This document shows, piece by piece, positions 32,893 through 40,050 of a stretch of 40,344 nucleotides of DNA; position 1 is the first letter of the stretch, and each line of letters begins with the position of its first letter. This DNA is from Prevotella sp. (lineage in GTDB: Bacteria; Bacteroidota; Bacteroidia; Bacteroidales; Bacteroidaceae): positions 1 through 40,344 of the forward strand of contig JAFSNR010000004.1 of assembly GCA_017443345.1 (NCBI GenBank). The letters run 5' to 3'. The notes under the pieces are model-generated. The model saw only the letters and a program-made list of their open reading frames with translations. It searched no databases and was not told the origin of the DNA. The position numbers and the translations under genes were made by a program.

Positions 32893-34554
32893 ATGAAGAG
32901 AACTCTACTATTACTAATGGTTCTGATGGCAGGTCTGTCTCTTTCTGCTGAGACGTATGATTTGCAGGCTATCTATGAGCAGATAGATGATGCCATCGAC
33001 CACTCTCCTGAATATGTGGCCGACTACGAACGGCAGACAGAGGAGAAACGCCTGCAATATGTCAAGGTGACGGCTCCCGAAGAGAAATATCAGCTGGCAT
33101 TCGAGCTCTACGAACGCTACAAGGCTTTCATGAACGATTCAGCCCTCTTCTATATCGATGAGGCTGAGCAGTGGGCTATCCGTCAAAACAAGTGGAATCG
33201 TGCAGGCAACTGTCGTGTGCTCAGAGCCTTCCAGTGTTCCACCGTGGGCTATTACAGTGAGGCGCTCGCCTTTCTGAAGACTGTTAATAAAAACCAGCTC
33301 GACAGCGTCGGACTGAAGAACTATTACATGGCGCAGATGCATGTCTATGGCGAGTTGGGCTATTACTCGAAGATCCGGTCCATGCAGGAGCAATATTTCA
33401 AGTTGCAGACCACCTACCGCGATTCGCTCTTCGCCCAGATGGATCATCAGGATCCCGATTATCTGATGTATCGGATCCAGGAGCTGAAAGGGCGTCAGCA
33501 GTTGGAGGAAGGGCGCAGGCTCAGTGACCAGTGGGTCAGGCATACCAACCCCGACAGCCGCGATTATGCCATTGCCTGCTATTACCGCTGGCTGGTGAGT
33601 GAGGATCAGGATGAGATGCGTTACTGGCTGTCGCAGTCGGCACTCAGCGATGTGCGTCATGCCGTGATGGATCAGGCCTCGTTATTGCAGTTGGCTGATT
33701 TGTTGAATGGCGAGGGCGACCTTGAACGTTCATATAAGTATATCCGTTTCACTTGGGACTGCAACAACCGTTTCAACACCCGAATGCGTTCCTGGCAGAT
33801 TACGCCGATTCTGAATGTGATTGAGAACAACTACCAGAAAGCAGTAGCCCGTAACACGCGTGGTCTGTGGACCTCAGTGGTGGTCGTCAGTGTGCTGGCC
33901 TTGCTGCTCCTGGGACTGCTCTTCTTTCTCCATCGTAGGAACCGTCAGCTCGATACAGCCCGTCATGCCCTGACAGTGGCCAACGACGAACTTTCAACGG
34001 TCAATGGTCAATTGTCAAAGCTCAATGACGAACTCTCAATGGTCAATGGTCAATTGTCAATGGTCAATAATGAACTCTCGGAGAGTAACCGTGTGAAGGA
34101 AGAGTATATTGGACGGTTCATGAGCCTCTGTTCACAGTATATCGACAAGATCGACGACTACCGGAAGATGGTCAACAAGAAGATGAAGAATAAGGAACTC
34201 GACGAGCTTTACCGCCTGTCGAAGTCTACGGAGCTGAAGGAGAAGGAGATTGAGGAACTGCTGCAGAACTTCGACTCCGTCTTCCTGCATCTGTACCCCA
34301 ATTTCGTCGAGGAGTTCAATGCCCTCTTACAGCCTGAGATGCGGTTCCAGAAGCGGGATGACAACCGTCTGGTGACAGAAATCCGTATCTTCGCCCTCAT
34401 CCGTCTGGGTATTGAGGACTCGTCGAAGATTGCAGAGTTCCTCCACTATAGTGTGAACACCATCTACAACTACCGTGCGCGCATCAAGAACGGTGCCCTC
34501 GACAATCGCGAGAGCTTTGAGCGCCGTGTGAAGATGCTGGGACGCGTTCAGTAA
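32893..34554 (+). CDS. DUF6377-type TPR membrane regulator
   Basis: 553 residues. Signal peptide 1-19, helical TPR-like region about 22-315 (YQLAFELYERYKAFM, YYSEALAFLKTV), membrane segment 326-346, then a heptad coiled coil at 367-398 and a C-terminal region (about 400-553) that ends in a LuxR-like helix-turn-helix, DSSKIAEFLHYSVNTIYNYR. From memory this C-terminal half is DUF6377. It presumably senses glucan products through the periplasmic TPR part and activates the adjacent susC operon, taking the place of the hybrid two-component systems common in Bacteroides glucan loci. The coiled coil is coded by a 12-unit 7-bp repeat (33994-34077). It has its own consensus promoter, and its stop codon touches that of the LytTR gene with no gap. 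Confidence 0.85.
   Translation: MKRTLLLLMVLMAGLSLSAETYDLQAIYEQIDDAIDHSPEYVADYERQTEEKRLQYVKVTAPEEKYQLAFELYERYKAFMNDSALFYIDEAEQWAIRQNKWNRAGNCRVLRAFQCSTVGYYSEALAFLKTVNKNQLDSVGLKNYYMAQMHVYGELGYYSKIRSMQEQYFKLQTTYRDSLFAQMDHQDPDYLMYRIQELKGRQQLEEGRRLSDQWVRHTNPDSRDYAIACYYRWLVSEDQDEMRYWLSQSALSDVRHAVMDQASLLQLADLLNGEGDLERSYKYIRFTWDCNNRFNTRMRSWQITPILNVIENNYQKAVARNTRGLWTSVVVVSVLALLLLGLLFFLHRRNRQLDTARHALTVANDELSTVNGQLSKLNDELSMVNGQLSMVNNELSESNRVKEEYIGRFMSLCSQYIDKIDDYRKMVNKKMKNKELDELYRLSKSTELKEKEIEELLQNFDSVFLHLYPNFVEEFNALLQPEMRFQKRDDNRLVTEIRIFALIRLGIEDSSKIAEFLHYSVNTIYNYRARIKNGALDNRESFERRVKMLGRVQ
33994..34077 (+). repeat. 12-unit TCAATGG heptamer array coding a heptad coiled coil
   Basis: Twelve 7-bp units (TCAACGG, TCAATGG, TCAATTG, TCAAAGC, TCAATGA, CGAACTC, then TCAATGG twice, TCAATTG, TCAATGG, TCAATAA, TGAACTC) total 84 nt, or 28 codons. 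Three DNA units equal one seven-residue repeat: LSTVNGQ, LSKLNDE, LSMVNGQ, LSMVNNE, with Leu at a and Val or Leu at d. Confidence 0.95.
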
Positions 34555-35280
34555 TTATTTCGCACCAGGGAATTTCGACTGAAGATACTGCTGGAAAGTC
34601 TCGCGGTAGGCTTCAGTGACGCGGATAATCTCTGCCGACGTGCCTTCCTCGCCGATGTAGATGCAGTCGTTGCGGTCTATCTTGCGGATCTTGTCGAGGG
34701 CCACGATGTACGAGCGGTGTACGCGCATGAACTGCTCCGAGGGTAGCATTTCCTCCACCACCTTCATCCTGAGGTAGGTGATCAGGGGCTTTCGCTCGCC
34801 GTCGAGGTAGAACATCACGTAGTCCTTCATCCCGCAGACATAGACAATCTGCGACAATGCCACCTGGCGGTACTCACCGTCGACTTTGAGGAAAATCGTG
34901 CTGTTTACGGTAGACGGTAAACTGTAAACCGTAAACCATTCCCTCGCTTTTTCCACAGCAGCGAGGAACTTATTATATCGGATGGGCTTCAGAAGGAAGT
35001 CGAGGGCGCTCACCTCGTAGCTCTCGAAGGCATATTCCTTGAAGGCGGTGGTGAAGATGACCTTTGTCTCCGTAGGCAACATGTGGGCCAGTTCCATACC
35101 GTTGAGGTCGGGCATCTGGATGTCGAGGAAGAGCAGTTGGGGCCGCTGTTCCCTGATGGCGTTGATGGCCTCTACAGAGTCGGTAAACGAGCCCAGCAAC
35201 TCCAGGTCGGGCGTCTTGGTCACGAAGGATTCCAGCAGTTTGACGGCCAGGGGCTCGTCATCGACGATCATGCAAGTCAT
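34555..35280 (-). CDS. LytTR-family response regulator
   Basis: 241 residues. Receiver domain about 1-118 with the acidic pocket DDE at 7-9, phosphorylated Asp53 (FLDIQMPD), Thr in FTTAF and Lys in LLKPI. LytTR DNA-binding domain about 138-238 (EYRQVALSQIVYVCGMKDYV, FMRVHRSYIVALDKI). The linker at about 114-126 (FTVYSLPSTVNST) is coded by a 5-unit heptamer repeat. It pairs with the LytS-like kinase 26 bp upstream and is probably activated by its His198. Candidate target: paired 9-bp direct repeats at 39027-39057. Confidence 0.93.
   Translation of the reverse strand: MTCMIVDDEPLAVKLLESFVTKTPDLELLGSFTDSVEAINAIREQRPQLLFLDIQMPDLNGMELAHMLPTETKVIFTTAFKEYAFESYEVSALDFLLKPIRYNKFLAAVEKAREWFTVYSLPSTVNSTIFLKVDGEYRQVALSQIVYVCGMKDYVMFYLDGERKPLITYLRMKVVEEMLPSEQFMRVHRSYIVALDKIRKIDRNDCIYIGEEGTSAEIIRVTEAYRETFQQYLQSKFPGAK
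34903..34937 (-). repeat. Heptamer array coding the LytTR interdomain linker
   Basis: Plus-strand units GTTTACG, GTAGACG, GTAAACT, GTAAACC, GTAAACC. On the coding strand this is the GGTTTAC family, translated as part of FTVYSLPSTVNS between the receiver and LytTR domains. Confidence 0.85.
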
Positions 35281-35283
35281 TTT

Positions 35284-35311
35284 GTTTACGGTTTACTGTT
35301 TACGGTTTATA
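35284..35311. repeat. Heptamer array between kinase and regulator genes
   Basis: GTTTACG, GTTTACT, GTTTACG, GTTTATA. The last unit holds the stop codon of the kinase gene (35307-35309). Confidence 0.9.
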
Positions 35312-36437
35312 GATGATTACTTTGGAGGGTGATTTTGACGTGGTAGATGTCGTTTTGGAGGTATTGCTCCCAGGTGTAGTGGTCGGGATACATGAGGTCC
35401 AGGCGGCGACGGGTGTTCTCCAGGCCGATGCCCGAACCGCTGCGGTCGGCGTCGTCCTTGGGATAGTTCGTGTTGTCGCAGGTGAACACCAATTGGTCGT
35501 CAGTCTGCTCCAGACGGATATCGATCTTCGAGGGGCGGTTGCTGCTGACACCGTGCTTGAAGGCGTTCTCGATGAGCGAGATAAACAGCAACGGAGCTAT
35601 TTCTAATTGATTATTGACAATTGATAATTGATAATTGACTTCCGTCTTCTCGTTGCAGCGCAGTTTCATCAGTGAGATATAGTTGCGCATGAACTCCACC
35701 TCGCCCTGAATGGGCACCGTCTTCTTGTTGGTCTCGTACATCGCGTAGCGCAGCAGGTCTGAGAGCTGGGCGATGGCATCCTGGGCGGCGTCGGGGTCAA
35801 TCTGGGTGAGACTCGAGATGTTGTTCAGCGTGTTGAAGAGGAAGTGGGGATTGATCTGGTTCTTCAGCCAGGCGAGCTCTGCCTCCGTGTGCTTGGCCTG
35901 TTCGTCCTTCAGCTGCTGACGGATCTGTCGGGTGCGGATGAAGTGGCGGATGCCGATGGCAATGGCTGCTACGATGCAGTTGAGCAGGAAGAACATGAAC
36001 ATCCCTGAGAAGAAGCCGATCCACATGTTGGTGGTCATTTCCGGCATGTCGGGGATGCGGTCACGGTTGAACCATAGCATGAAGAACTTGCTATTAAACA
36101 ACGGAATCGTTATCAGATTACACAATCCGAAGATCCAGTAGCGCGTCCGATTGCTCAGTTTATTGTAAAGACGGAAGCTACGGGCTTCCTTTTCATTCAT
36201 GAAGAACAGCAGAGGACCGAACACGTAGAAGTTGACGAAATAGATGAGGAACGGAGACATGAAGATGCCCCACACGACGTTAAGGGATGTCTTGGCAGCC
36301 TCATAATCCTGTGTACTGAGCCAGGTCGCCAGAGGGAGTGCCAGTATGATGATGGCCCACACGACGACATTCACCAGCCATAACGTGAGGTGATTTCCTC
36401 CCATTGCCTCATATAGATCATTCAGAAATTCTTTCAT
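35307..36437 (-). CDS. LytS-like sensor histidine kinase
   Basis: 376 residues. Four membrane helices at about 18-40, 52-79, 100-123 and 137-164, without a large outside domain. Then a coiled coil, the His-kinase domain with phospho-acceptor His198 in NQINPHFLFNTLNN, the N-box LIENAFKHG (Asn291) and the glycine box GSGIGLENTRRRL. This is the short LytS/YehU type that pairs with LytTR regulators, here the next gene. Residues about 266-278 (EVNYQLSIVNNQL) in the loop before the N-box are coded by a heptamer repeat. The stop codon lies inside another. The signal sensed is unknown; the small membrane domain may read the envelope state or the neighbouring outer-membrane protein. Confidence 0.92.
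   Translation of the reverse strand: MKEFLNDLYEAMGGNHLTLWLVNVVVWAIIILALPLATWLSTQDYEAAKTSLNVVWGIFMSPFLIYFVNFYVFGPLLFFMNEKEARSFRLYNKLSNRTRYWIFGLCNLITIPLFNSKFFMLWFNRDRIPDMPEMTTNMWIGFFSGMFMFFLLNCIVAAIAIGIRHFIRTRQIRQQLKDEQAKHTEAELAWLKNQINPHFLFNTLNNISSLTQIDPDAAQDAIAQLSDLLRYAMYETNKKTVPIQGEVEFMRNYISLMKLRCNEKTEVNYQLSIVNNQLEIAPLLFISLIENAFKHGVSSNRPSKIDIRLEQTDDQLVFTCDNTNYPKDDADRSGSGIGLENTRRRLDLMYPDHYTWEQYLQNDIYHVKITLQSNHL
35604..35638 (-). repeat. Heptamer array inside the kinase gene
   Basis: Plus-strand units TAATTGA, TTATTGA, CAATTGA, TAATTGA, TAATTGA. Translated on the minus strand as VNYQLSIVNNQL, a loop before the ATP-binding N-box. Confidence 0.9.
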
Positions 36438-36444
36438 ACGACTG

Positions 36445-36476
36445 CAAAATTACGAAATAACCAGTAAAGTACCAAA
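36445..36476 (-). promoter_or_regulatory. Promoter of kinase-regulator genes, near-leaderless
   Basis: On the minus strand: TTTG (36473-36476), 20-nt spacer, TAATTTTG (36445-36452). The -7 box ends 7 nt before the ATG at 36437, so the leader is almost absent. Confidence 0.85.
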
Positions 36477-36493
36477 TATATTCCTTGATATTT

Positions 36494-38950
36494 TTACTGC
36501 ACATTGCCCACGTTGTTGATCACCTCGCCCTGCGACTGCTGCTCGATGAAGTCGTTCTCCACGCGACTGGTGTGCTGCTTAGCCTTAACCTTGCTGTTAC
36601 CGAAGGTGTAGCTGACGGTGAAGGTCACACCGTAGATGGGCACCTTGATGTTCGAGTGGCTGACGAAGTCCTTGCCGCGATTCTCGCTCTCGATGTTCAG
36701 CTTGCCCCCACTGTTGAGGCCGAGGATTCCGCTGACGCTCAGGTTCAGTTTGTCCTTCAGCAGTGACTTCGACACGCTGGCTGTCAGCAGGTTGAATCCG
36801 CCGCTCCATCCCTGCAGGGTGTAGCTCTTGGTCGAGGTGATGGCAAAGGCACTGAGCTTCAGGTCCCAGGGCAGGGTCTGCTGCACGCCGATCATGGCTG
36901 TTCCTGTCCATCCGCTGTTGCTCTGGTCGAGAGCCGTGCTGCGTAGGTCTGTGTAGTTCAGACTACCGTTGAAGAAGATGCGTGTGTCCTTGGTCATCAG
37001 GTAGTTCACGTAGCCGTTCAGTCCCGTCTGATGGCGCTTCACGATGTTGCCGTAGGTTGTGTTCAGCAGGTTCTCCGAGTCGTAGAAGCTGTACTGCGAG
37101 ATGGCGTTGTCCACGAAGTTGTGGTGCAGGTTCAGGTTCACCATCAGTTTCGGAGTGAAGAGGTTGTAGACGAGCGACAGGTTGTGGCTCTTCTCCACGT
37201 CGAGCTCGGGGTTACCATAGCTGAGGGCGATGGGGTTGGTCTTGTCCACGTAGGGGTTCAGGTAGCTGATACCAGGTCGTGAGATGCGCATGTTGTAGGT
37301 CAGACCGAGGTTCGAACCCTGCGAGAGGGTGTACTGCAGACTGGCTGTCGGCACGAGACTGCCGTAGTTCTTCTTGAAGTCCTCGCCGTTGCCCAGATGA
37401 TACTCCACATTCTGCCATGTGTACTCGTAGCGCAGTCCTGCCTTTACGCCCAGCTTGTTGAAGGTGCCGGCATACTCGCCATAGCCTGCGAGGATCGAGT
37501 TTTTATATTCATAGTCGCTGCTCGTGGTGGGGTCGTAGACGTCCTTCACGTAGTATTTCGAGTCGGCTGTAGCATCGTGCAACTGCAGCTTACCGCCGAG
37601 GCTCAGTGTCTGACCTGTTCCAAGGGGCATGGTGTAGTCTAGCTGGAAGGTGTGGCTCGTCGTTCTGTTCTTGCTGTCCGAGTAGCGGTTGCTCAGGTCC
37701 ATGATCGATGACTGTGTGTTGAAGAGGTTGGTCATCTCCGTCTTGGTAGGACTGTACTCCAGCTGGTAGGTCAGCGCCAGCGACTGGGTGTGGTCCTGAT
37801 TGAAGAAACGCTGATAGTCCAGGCTACCGTTGAATGAGGTTCTCGAGTTCTTCATCTCCGTCGTGCTGCCGTAGCTGAAGCCGCTGCCGTAGGCTGGTCC
37901 GCTCATCGTGGTTGTCGAGGTGCCTGTGGTCTTCACCGACATCGAGTTTACCTGGGCCGTGAGGTTCAACACGCTCATCGAGTCAATTTGGTAACCCATC
38001 GTCAGACTTCCCATCGTGAAGGGCGTCTTCAGGTCGTTCTCCGAAGTCAGCAGCTGGCTGTTACCGTTCGTCTGTATCTGCTCAGTCTCAGTCGTCGTGT
38101 TTCCGGGTTTGTTATACGAGGTCATCACGTTGGCGCTGTATGAGAACTTGCCCTGCTGTCCGTTGATGAACACGCTTCCTCCCAGTTGCTTCGTACCAGC
38201 TGAAGCGCGCACCGTTCCGTTGTAGCCGTTCAGACTCTGCGCGGCCTGCGGATTCTGCTTGTTCATCACGATGTTCAGGATGCCTGCAGCACCCTCTGCA
38301 TCGTACTTCGCACCGGGATTGGTCACCACCTCGATGCTCTTTACGGCGGTGGCGGGCATGCTCTTGAACACCATCGAGGGGTTGGCCGAGAACATCGCGT
38401 TGGGCATACCGTCCACGTAGACCTTGAACGATGACGAGCCGTTCACGCTGATGTTGTCCTGTCCGTCGACCGTTACCATCGGCACCTTGCGCAGCATGTC
38501 GAGCACGGTGTTCGACTTCGAGTCCTCGTCCTCTGCCACGTTGTAGCTCATCTTGTCGACGTCCATCTTCACCAGCGGCTTCTGGGCAACGATCTCCACG
38601 CCCTTCAGCATCGTGGCGTTCTCCTTAATATATAAGGTACCCAGGTCGAGCGGGTTCTCCTGTCCGAGGGTGACGGTCTGCTTCAGGTCCTCCTTGCCGA
38701 TGCTGCTGAACACGATGTCGAACTTGCCCTTGCCCTTCACTTCCTGCTTGAACTCACCGTTCTCGTTGGTCAGGAACATGGCGACGGGTTTCTCTGTCTT
38801 GCCGGCCTTGAACACACGGACGGTGGCGAAAGGCTCGGCCTCGCCCAGTGTCTCGTCCATCAACACGCCCTTCACCGTTGTCTGGGCCATCATGAACTGT
38901 GATGTCATCAACATCACGATTGCTGCGAAAAATGCTTTGAACTGTTTCAT
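36494..38950 (-). CDS. Outer-membrane beta-barrel protein, TonB-receptor-like
   Basis: 818 residues. Signal peptide to about 22 (FMMAQ), carboxypeptidase-regulatory-like domain at about 24-110, plug at about 120-230 (VNGSSSFKVYVDGMPNAM, NPGAKYDAEGAAGILNIVMN) and a barrel with the PF14905-like pattern (outer membrane protein beta-barrel family) containing GLTYNMRISRPGISYLNPY and LSYGNPELDVEKSHNLSL. It ends in a hydrophilic tail of about 30 residues rather than on an aromatic strand. Members of this family often travel with LytTR/LytS pairs, as here. Own promoter at 38991-39022. Ligand unknown. Confidence 0.9.
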   Translation of the reverse strand: MKQFKAFFAAIVMLMTSQFMMAQTTVKGVLMDETLGEAEPFATVRVFKAGKTEKPVAMFLTNENGEFKQEVKGKGKFDIVFSSIGKEDLKQTVTLGQENPLDLGTLYIKENATMLKGVEIVAQKPLVKMDVDKMSYNVAEDEDSKSNTVLDMLRKVPMVTVDGQDNISVNGSSSFKVYVDGMPNAMFSANPSMVFKSMPATAVKSIEVVTNPGAKYDAEGAAGILNIVMNKQNPQAAQSLNGYNGTVRASAGTKQLGGSVFINGQQGKFSYSANVMTSYNKPGNTTTETEQIQTNGNSQLLTSENDLKTPFTMGSLTMGYQIDSMSVLNLTAQVNSMSVKTTGTSTTTMSGPAYGSGFSYGSTTEMKNSRTSFNGSLDYQRFFNQDHTQSLALTYQLEYSPTKTEMTNLFNTQSSIMDLSNRYSDSKNRTTSHTFQLDYTMPLGTGQTLSLGGKLQLHDATADSKYYVKDVYDPTTSSDYEYKNSILAGYGEYAGTFNKLGVKAGLRYEYTWQNVEYHLGNGEDFKKNYGSLVPTASLQYTLSQGSNLGLTYNMRISRPGISYLNPYVDKTNPIALSYGNPELDVEKSHNLSLVYNLFTPKLMVNLNLHHNFVDNAISQYSFYDSENLLNTTYGNIVKRHQTGLNGYVNYLMTKDTRIFFNGSLNYTDLRSTALDQSNSGWTGTAMIGVQQTLPWDLKLSAFAITSTKSYTLQGWSGGFNLLTASVSKSLLKDKLNLSVSGILGLNSGGKLNIESENRGKDFVSHSNIKVPIYGVTFTVSYTFGNSKVKAKQHTSRVENDFIEQQSQGEVINNVGNVQ

Positions 38951-38990
38951 ATCTATCTAATTTTTATTTGTTCGAATCAGAAATCTGCTG

Positions 38991-39022
38991 CAAAAGTATC
39001 ATGATTCTCGCTACGCCCCAAA
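38991..39022 (-). promoter_or_regulatory. Promoter of the outer-membrane beta-barrel gene
   Basis: On the minus strand: TTTG (39019-39022), 20-nt spacer, TACTTTTG (38991-38998). Leader of about 35 nt. Confidence 0.85.
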
Positions 39023-39026
39023 TACA

Positions 39027-39057
39027 TTTCGACGACTTTCTGGGATTTTTTCGACGA
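39027..39057. promoter_or_regulatory. Paired 9-bp direct repeats, candidate LytTR site
   Basis: TTTCGACGA occurs at 39027-39035 and 39049-39057, start to start 22 bp apart (two helical turns). The pair ends 5 bp upstream of the -33 element of the beta-barrel gene and also lies between it and the divergent promoter box at 39087. LytTR regulators are known to bind direct repeats with this kind of spacing. Confidence 0.55.
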
Positions 39058-39086
39058 AAATCGCGCACAATATAAGATAAAAGTAG

Positions 39087-39094
39087 TATCTTTG
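39087..39094 (+). promoter_or_regulatory. Promoter -7 box of the DUF3089 gene
   Basis: TATCTTTG fits TAnnTTTG. No -33 element is seen at the right distance. Transcription would start near 39101, which excludes the TTG at 39092 as start codon. Confidence 0.6.
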
Positions 39095-39115
39095 CACTCG
39101 AAAGGGAAATCATCT

Positions 39116-39844
39116 GTGTGGAACCCCGAGCACCGCGCCCACATGGCCGACCTGGAAATGAAGAAGGTGGCGGCCTATATGTCGCCCGGTAACCGGTTCT
39201 TCGCACCCTTCTATCGCCATACGACCATCCAGGCGTTCATGACGAACAGCGAGGATACCGTCTATCAGCGCACCCGACTGGCGATGGACGATGTCCGCAC
39301 GGCTTTCGACCTTTTCCAGACGAAGCGTGACAAGAGCCGTCCACTTATCATCGCAGGCTTCAGCCAAGGCGGTCTGGCCGTGGTGGAACTGCTGAAGCAT
39401 ATCGACGACGAGACCTACAGCCAGCTGGCCGCTGCCTACGTACTGGGCTACAAGGTGACCAAGGCCGACATGGCCGCAAGCAGCCACATCCGTCCAGCCG
39501 AGGGCGAGACCGACACGGGCGTCACCATCTGCTACAACACGGTGAAGGACGTGAAGTACGTGCTGCCCCTTATTGCAGGCTCCGACATCTGCATCAACCC
39601 CGTGAACTGGCGCACTGATGCCACGCCCGCCACACTCCACGACACTATCACCATTACCGTCGCGCCCGAGCATCACGTCCTCGTGGCCACCAACTACAGC
39701 GCCTCGGAATATCCCCCCTTCCGCGGCTTCCTCAACGTGGGCGACATCCACAGCTGCGAGCCCTGGCTCTACAGCGAGTGTCTGGCCCGGAACATCAAGG
39801 TACGTGCCAAAGAGTGGATCCGTCGCCGCCTCGCGTCGAGATGA
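39116..39844 (+). CDS. DUF3089-like alpha/beta hydrolase, N-terminally short
   Basis: About 242 residues from a GTG at 39116; an ATG at 39143 is the alternative. The protein shows the alpha/beta-hydrolase nucleophile elbow AGFSQGG, with Ser coded at 39362, the preceding FFAPFYRHTTIQAF block and a C-terminal GDIHSCEPWLYSECLARN that may hold the catalytic His. These match DUF3089 as I remember it. Relatives normally carry a signal peptide and a first strand (a VDVFYF-like segment) of some 60-90 residues before this point. None is present: the promoter box lies only about 20 nt upstream. So the gene has probably lost its 5' end, perhaps by a deletion that fused promoter and body, and may be inactive. 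Confidence 0.7.
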   Translation: MWNPEHRAHMADLEMKKVAAYMSPGNRFFAPFYRHTTIQAFMTNSEDTVYQRTRLAMDDVRTAFDLFQTKRDKSRPLIIAGFSQGGLAVVELLKHIDDETYSQLAAAYVLGYKVTKADMAASSHIRPAEGETDTGVTICYNTVKDVKYVLPLIAGSDICINPVNWRTDATPATLHDTITITVAPEHHVLVATNYSASEYPPFRGFLNVGDIHSCEPWLYSECLARNIKVRAKEWIRRRLASR

Positions 39845-39875
39845 CATATTTGTGCTTATCGGACACCAATAGTAA

Positions 39876-39910
39876 GAAAATAAAAACCTCCCGCCCAATC
39901 TGAGCGAGAG
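39876..39910 (-). terminator. Terminator after the smalltalk gene
   Basis: On the minus strand CTCTCGC pairs with GCGGGAG (one wobble) across a 9-nt loop and runs into GTTTTTATTTTC. Confidence 0.7.
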
Positions 39911-39924
39911 ATTTCTTAAAAATT

Positions 39925-40032
39925 CTAGGCCATGTAGCCCATGCAACTCGTGGCACCGAGGGCTGTCAGCACTGCTGAGATAATCGAGGCGAGTATCTGC
40001 AGCGACCACTTAAGCGTTTCCTTTTTCGTCAT
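39925..40032 (-). CDS. Smalltalk protein (35 residues)
   Basis: A micro-protein, MTKKETLKWSLQ...GATSCMGYMA: a basic start, one hydrophobic helix (LQILASIISAVLTALGA) and a Cys near the end (TSCMG). This is the pattern of the Bacteroidetes smalltalk family (about 30-35 residues, helix then TSC). It follows the HU-type gene by 18 bp and has a strong Shine-Dalgarno sequence. Function unknown; a membrane-associated peptide is likely. In other genomes I recall an N-acetylmuramoyl-L-alanine amidase gene next in line; here a terminator follows instead. Confidence 0.85.
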   Translation of the reverse strand: MTKKETLKWSLQILASIISAVLTALGATSCMGYMA

Positions 40033-40038
40033 ACGCTA

Positions 40039-40048
40039 CCTCCTTCCT
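40039..40048 (-). promoter_or_regulatory. Strong Shine-Dalgarno site of the smalltalk gene
   Basis: AGGAAGGAGG, 6 nt before the ATG at 40032. Such a strong site is unusual for Bacteroidetes, where most genes lack one. Confidence 0.85.
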
Positions 40049-40050
40049 GA

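Noticed and set aside
39110-40009. Minus-strand frame of 299 residues
   Set aside because: Antisense to the DUF3089-like gene; its start also overlaps the smalltalk gene, which has a far better ribosome site and family match.
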